Part shown: positions 6,406 through 7,101 of the stretch, in pieces
Numbering within the stretch: position 1 is the stretch's first letter
How the letters are laid out: each line of letters starts with the position of its first letter
Assembly: GCA_016462055.1 (NCBI GenBank)
Contig: JAEMTX010000051.1
Location: 3,866 to 10,966, forward strand
DNA length: 7,101 bases
Source: Acidimicrobiia bacterium
GTDB taxonomy: Bacteria; Actinomycetota; Acidimicrobiia; Acidimicrobiales; Acidimicrobilacustridaceae
Direction of reading: 5' to 3'
Translations under genes and position numbers: made by a program
Notes under the pieces: generated by a model
Seen by the model: the letters and a program-made list of their open reading frames with translations, nothing else
The model's database searches: none
What the model was told of the DNA's origin: nothing

Positions 6406-6705
6406 TCTGCCCGTCTCACTCGCGACAATGTCGCCAAGGTTGCTGATCTCGCTCGGCTCGACCTCACCGACGCCGATCTCGACCGCTACACCGAACAGCT
6501 CAGCGCCGTGCTGGATCACGCCGAGGATGTTGCCTCCCTTGACCTCGATGGCGTGCCTCCCACATCGCATCCGCTGCCGCTTGTGAACGTGCTTCGCGCT
6601 GATGTTGTCGTCGAGGGCGTTGATCGAGAAGAAGTGCTTTCGCAGGCTCCGTCGGTTGAGGATCGACGTTTTCGTGTGCCAGCGATTCTTGGGGAGGAAC
6701 CCTGA
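6403..6705 (+). CDS. gatC: Asp-tRNA(Asn)/Glu-tRNA(Gln) amidotransferase subunit GatC
   Basis: This 100-residue protein is the small subunit of the GatCAB amidotransferase, which converts mischarged Glu-tRNA(Gln) and/or Asp-tRNA(Asn) to the correct amide form. GatC wraps around the GatA-GatB interface and stabilises the complex. Typical features are the N-terminal helical part LTRDNVAKVADLARLDLTDA (5-24), the second helix with YTEQLSAVLDHAEDV (29-43), the GVPPTSHPLPLVNVLRAD segment (50-67), and the C-terminal EDRRFRVPAIL (86-96). Length and order match the family. The ATG at 6403 is supported by the conserved N-terminus and by the -10 box placed for a leaderless start. gatA follows after one base, which implies an operon. 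Confidence 0.95.
   Translation: MSARLTRDNVAKVADLARLDLTDADLDRYTEQLSAVLDHAEDVASLDLDGVPPTSHPLPLVNVLRADVVVEGVDREEVLSQAPSVEDRRFRVPAILGEEP
6693..6698 (+). promoter_or_regulatory. Shine-Dalgarno of gatA inside gatC
   Basis: GGAGGA lies within the last codons of gatC and is 8 bases from the gatA ATG at 6707. This near-ideal spacing fits re-initiation within the gatCA transcript, in contrast to the SD-less start of gatC. Confidence 0.7.
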
Positions 6706-6706
6706 G

Positions 6707-7101
6707 ATGAGCGCTATTCCTTCAACAGCGATCGAAATCGCCGCTGCGGTCCGTTCCGGTTCTCTGTCTGCCCGCGAAGTCCTTGATGATCATCTTGCGC
6801 GCATCGATGCACGAGACGGAGAAATTAACGCTTTCAATCTTGTGATGGTCGACGAGGCGCGCTCGGCTGCATCTGCGGTTGACGCGCAAGTGGCTGTTGG
6901 CGAGGACCCAGGCCCACTCGCAGGCGTGCCTCTGGCGCTGAAAGACAACTTATGCACTCACGGAATTCCGACCACGTGTTCAAGTCGCATTCTCGAAGGC
7001 TGGCGTCCGCCCTACGACGCCACCGTTGTGCAGCGTGTGAATGCTGCGGGAGCGATCTCAATCGGTAAAACCAACCTTGATGAATTCGCTATGGGTTCTT
7101 C
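6707..7101 (+). CDS. gatA: Asp-tRNA(Asn)/Glu-tRNA(Gln) amidotransferase subunit GatA, N-terminal part (3' end outside window)
   Basis: The first 131 residues are those of GatA, the amidase subunit that releases ammonia from glutamine for the GatB site. They include the SLSAREVLDDHLARID helix (19-34), PGPLAGVPLALKDNLCTHGI (68-87) with the catalytic lysine K79 of the Ser-cisSer-Lys triad, TVVQRVNAAGAISIGKTNLDEF (107-128), and the start of the AMGSS loop at the window edge. The two catalytic serines and the glycine-rich amidase signature lie further downstream, outside the window; a complete GatA is about 480-500 residues. K79 has the same number as the corresponding lysine in Staphylococcus aureus GatA, which supports the ATG at 6707. 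The gene starts one base after the gatC stop with a good ribosome binding site. gatB is not in the window. Confidence 0.96.
   Translation, partial: MSAIPSTAIEIAAAVRSGSLSAREVLDDHLARIDARDGEINAFNLVMVDEARSAASAVDAQVAVGEDPGPLAGVPLALKDNLCTHGIPTTCSSRILEGWRPPYDATVVQRVNAAGAISIGKTNLDEFAMGS

Noticed and set aside
6309..6467. Longer N-terminus for the SCP2 protein, starting at 6467
   Set aside because: It would overlap the start of gatC and the opposing -10 box, it is Arg-rich without family similarity, and a good Shine-Dalgarno supports GTG 6308.

Overview
The window looks like ordinary chromosome from a moderately GC-rich actinobacterium. An Acidimicrobiia-like lineage is my best guess, but I cannot prove it from sequence alone. 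The reasons are the ligA and gatC-gatA neighbourhood known from Actinobacteria, a PASTA-type Ser/Thr kinase, frequent GTG starts, and TANNNT -10 boxes placed so close to start codons that the mRNAs would be leaderless. No mobile element, CRISPR array, tRNA or rRNA was seen, and no intergenic stretch reaches 300 bases.

Layout. Positions 1-1048 (+) hold the C-terminal half of NAD-dependent DNA ligase LigA, whose start lies outside the window. A HAD-superfamily hydrolase (1045-1680, +) overlaps its stop codon by 4 bases and is probably co-transcribed. A small single-pass membrane protein of unknown function follows on the minus strand (1708-2187). It diverges, across 113 bases, from a 655-residue transmembrane Ser/Thr kinase with four PASTA repeats (2301-4268, +). 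Next is a 14-TM MFS drug/proton antiporter-like protein of the DHA2 type (4308-5876, +). It converges on a short SCP2 sterol-carrier-like protein (5892-6308, -), with a hairpin at the junction. The SCP2 gene diverges from gatC (6403-6705, +), which runs directly into gatA (6707 to beyond the right edge).

How they fit together. LigA seals DNA nicks in replication and repair. GatC and GatA are two of the three subunits of the tRNA-dependent amidotransferase that makes Gln-tRNA(Gln) and/or Asn-tRNA(Asn); gatB is expected further downstream. These housekeeping genes flank an accessory block (HAD, membrane protein, kinase, transporter, SCP2) whose members share no obvious pathway. The most noteworthy points are the PASTA kinase sitting away from any visible cell-wall or division gene, the divergent kinase/membrane-protein pair, and the identical TACGAT-8 nt-start arrangement in front of the MFS gene and gatC. 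I see no convincing new multi-gene system here.
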